A stretch of DNA of 56,383 nucleotides from the NCBI GenBank assembly GCA_024643795.1, contig JAHEMF010000013.1, positions 1 through 56,383 of the forward strand. Reading direction: 5' to 3'. Shown here one piece after another: positions 54,937 to 56,383 of this stretch. The stretch comes from Bacteroidota bacterium (GTDB lineage: Bacteria; Bacteroidota; Bacteroidia; AKYH767-A; OLB10). The position numbers were made by a program, and so were the translations under genes. Numbering within the stretch: the first letter of the stretch is position 1; each line of letters begins with the position of its first letter. The notes beneath the pieces are model-generated. The model did no database searches, was not told where the DNA came from, and saw nothing but the letters and a program-made list of their open reading frames with translations.

Positions 54937-55718
54937 TGAAGTTCAGGTTAATACTCGTAATATTTATTTTCTTTGGTGTTGCAGCTGTTGCTCAGAAGTT
55001 TCCTGAGCCGCAATCACCACCTCGCCTTGTAAATGATTACATCGGTGCTTTGACCAAGTCGGAGCTGCAAAGCCTGGAAGCCAAATTGCTTTCATACAAT
55101 GATACTACCAGCACCGAGGTTGCAGTTGTCATCATTGAGTCTACTGATGGATATCCTATCGATGACTATACTTTCAGACTGGGTGAGAAGTGGGGTATCG
55201 GTCGTGCCGATAAAGACAATGGAGTACTGGTACTTGTAGCGTTAGGTGATCGCGATATTTTTATTGCCACCGGCTATGGAATGGAAGGTGTGCTGCCTGA
55301 TGCCATTGTAAAAAGGATCATTGAAAACGATATCAAACCGGCTTTTCGTGCCGGTGATTATTATGGCGGACTTGATGCAGCAACAACGGATATTATTCTG
55401 GCAGCAAGAGGTGAATATACAGGTAGCGGCAGTAGAGCGGCGAAAAAATTTCCATGGTTCATCATTCCCATTTTTCTTTTGATATTCATCATACCTGTAA
55501 TGGTTGCTACCCGAAAAGCAAAAAGATACGCAGCACTCAATGATATTCCTTTCTGGACTGCATGGATGTTGCTCAATCAGGCCAGCAGAACTCACCGTCG
55601 CAGTAGCGGAGGTCCGTGGGGTGGCGGAGGCGGATGGTCGTCTGGCGGAGGCGGAGGTGGCTTTGGCGGCTTTGGTGGTGGAAGCTTTGGTGGCGGTGGT
55701 GCCGGAGGAAGCTGGTAA
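54936..55718 (+). CDS. TPM-domain protein with membrane anchor and Gly-rich tail (YgcG-like)
   Basis: This 260-residue protein has a signal peptide (MKFRLILVIFIFFGVAAVAQ), a periplasmic TPM domain (LVNDYIGALTKSELQSLEAK, VEVAVVIIES-like strand, RDIFIATGYGMEGVLPD), one transmembrane helix (FPWFIIPIFLLIFIIPVMVA, about 170-190) and a C-terminal tail of mostly Gly, Ser and Phe (SSGGGGGGFGGFGG). This is the YgcG layout. Its ATG overlaps the preceding stop by one base, making a lemA-TPM-TPM unit. Confidence 0.93.
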   Translation: MKFRLILVIFIFFGVAAVAQKFPEPQSPPRLVNDYIGALTKSELQSLEAKLLSYNDTTSTEVAVVIIESTDGYPIDDYTFRLGEKWGIGRADKDNGVLVLVALGDRDIFIATGYGMEGVLPDAIVKRIIENDIKPAFRAGDYYGGLDAATTDIILAARGEYTGSGSRAAKKFPWFIIPIFLLIFIIPVMVATRKAKRYAALNDIPFWTAWMLLNQASRTHRRSSGGPWGGGGGWSSGGGGGGFGGFGGGSFGGGGAGGSW

Positions 55719-55733
55719 CCGGAATTTGAACAC

Positions 55734-56383
55734 ATGAAGATACAAGCCTTAACGGTTTTCTTTTTTATTATCCTTGCGGGATGTGTGTCAAATAAAAATG
55801 ATAACACTCCGCTCATTGGTTTTTTGGACTATGTTCAGGACCCGACCATTGAACAGGCACACGACGGATTTTTTGATGCTTTGAAAGAGAATGGATATGA
55901 CACAGAAAACAACACACTCAAAGTTGTTTATGCAAACGCTCAGGGCGATATACCTACGCTGAATCAGGCGGCAGATATGATCCTGGCAAAACAACCGGTT
56001 CTTGTGGCTACCAATGTTACACTGCCTACCATTACCATGGCTAACAAAACCAATGAGGTTCCTATCTTTATGATAGTATCACCACGGCCCGATATTGCGG
56101 GCCTTACAGATGCTTCAGGCAAAAACCCGCCTAACCTTTTCGGAGTTTATGAGACATTGGCATATATTGATACCGCTATATCCATTATTCCAGAGGTGAT
56201 GCCCGATGCAAAGGTCATAGGCACCATCTACAATCAGGCCGAACCACAATCGGTAGATGCAGTACATGTGCTTCAGGAGGCGTGTAACAGGTTCGGAATT
56301 CAGCTTATCCTGAAACCTGTCACTAACTCCTCCGAGAGCCAACTTGTAGCACAGTCGTTATTGAATGAAAATATTGACGCATT
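55734..56383 (+). CDS. ABC-type substrate-binding lipoprotein, 3' end outside the window
   Basis: The reading frame is open from the ATG at 55734 to the window end (over 215 codons, incomplete). It begins with a lipoprotein signal (FFFIILAGCVSNKN, lipobox LAGC), so it should be anchored to a membrane. The mature part (IGFLDYVQDPTIEQAHDGFF, KENGYDTENN, QPVLVATNVTLP, IGTIYNQAEPQSVDAV) matches the periplasmic-binding fold of the PF04392-like ABC substrate-binding family; related proteins bind tryptophan or tyrosine. A permease and ATPase would be expected just beyond the window. Confidence 0.85.
   Translation, partial: MKIQALTVFFFIILAGCVSNKNDNTPLIGFLDYVQDPTIEQAHDGFFDALKENGYDTENNTLKVVYANAQGDIPTLNQAADMILAKQPVLVATNVTLPTITMANKTNEVPIFMIVSPRPDIAGLTDASGKNPPNLFGVYETLAYIDTAISIIPEVMPDAKVIGTIYNQAEPQSVDAVHVLQEACNRFGIQLILKPVTNSSESQLVAQSLLNENIDA

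Noticed and set aside
55242-55816. Antisense reading frames opposite the Gly-rich tail of the TPM protein
   Set aside because: The Pro/Ala-rich sequence is a mirror of the glycine codons, and a coherent signal peptide, TPM domain and helix exist on the plus strand.

Overview
The window looks like a chromosomal segment of a free-living member of the Bacteroidota (roughly 40% GC by eye). The evidence is the very long T9SS translocon protein SprA, three secreted proteins with C-terminal T9SS sorting domains, Bacteroidota-type promoter boxes (TAnnTTTG), weak Shine-Dalgarno sequences, the long form of IspG, and the gene orders maeB-ruvA-sprA-gcvH and acpP-fabF-rnc. I cannot name the genus. I recognised no rRNA, tRNA, CRISPR array, transposase or prophage gene.

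Region 1 (1-3 kb): two divergently transcribed secreted proteins with T9SS sorting domains, each followed by a clear intrinsic terminator. One is a large Omp28/thioredoxin-like protein. A gene start may be cut off at the left edge.

Region 2 (3-17.6 kb, + strand): a housekeeping and envelope block containing malic enzyme (maeB), ruvA, sprA, gcvH, a VanZ-like protein, two tandem TonB proteins, a LOG-family protein and deoC. Overlapping stops and starts suggest translational coupling. SprA is the channel through which the sorting-domain proteins elsewhere in the window would be exported.

Region 3 (17.6-29.1 kb): a mostly minus-strand block with a C-terminal processing protease, a ferritin, ispG, a T9SS protein with dockerin-like repeats followed by a cohesin-like domain, and the acpP-fabF-rnc operon. 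On the plus strand are an unrecognised 473-residue protein and purN.

Region 4 (29.1-29.7 kb): a 517-bp intergenic stretch between convergent genes. It holds 12-bp and 11-bp tandem repeats, a 13-bp perfect stem, and three 9-bp repeats at an exact 21-bp period that resemble LytTR regulator sites.

Region 5 (29.7-48.3 kb, - strand): one tightly packed 15-gene surface-polysaccharide operon reading from wzc (tyrosine autokinase) through an ABC-type flippase, wecB, a FemAB-like protein, six glycosyltransferases, a polysaccharide deacetylase, a sugar epimerase, a Wzy/WaaL-like polymerase or ligase, an AsnB-type amidotransferase and a WcaF-like acetyltransferase. Divergent gmd and fcl (48.5-50.6 kb) would supply GDP-fucose. 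I saw no outer-membrane Wza, no MATE-type Wzx flippase and no initiating sugar-phosphate transferase here.

Region 6 (50.7-56.4 kb, + strand): pabB, tilS, a small membrane protein, lemA, two TPM-domain proteins and the start of an ABC-type substrate-binding lipoprotein that runs off the window.
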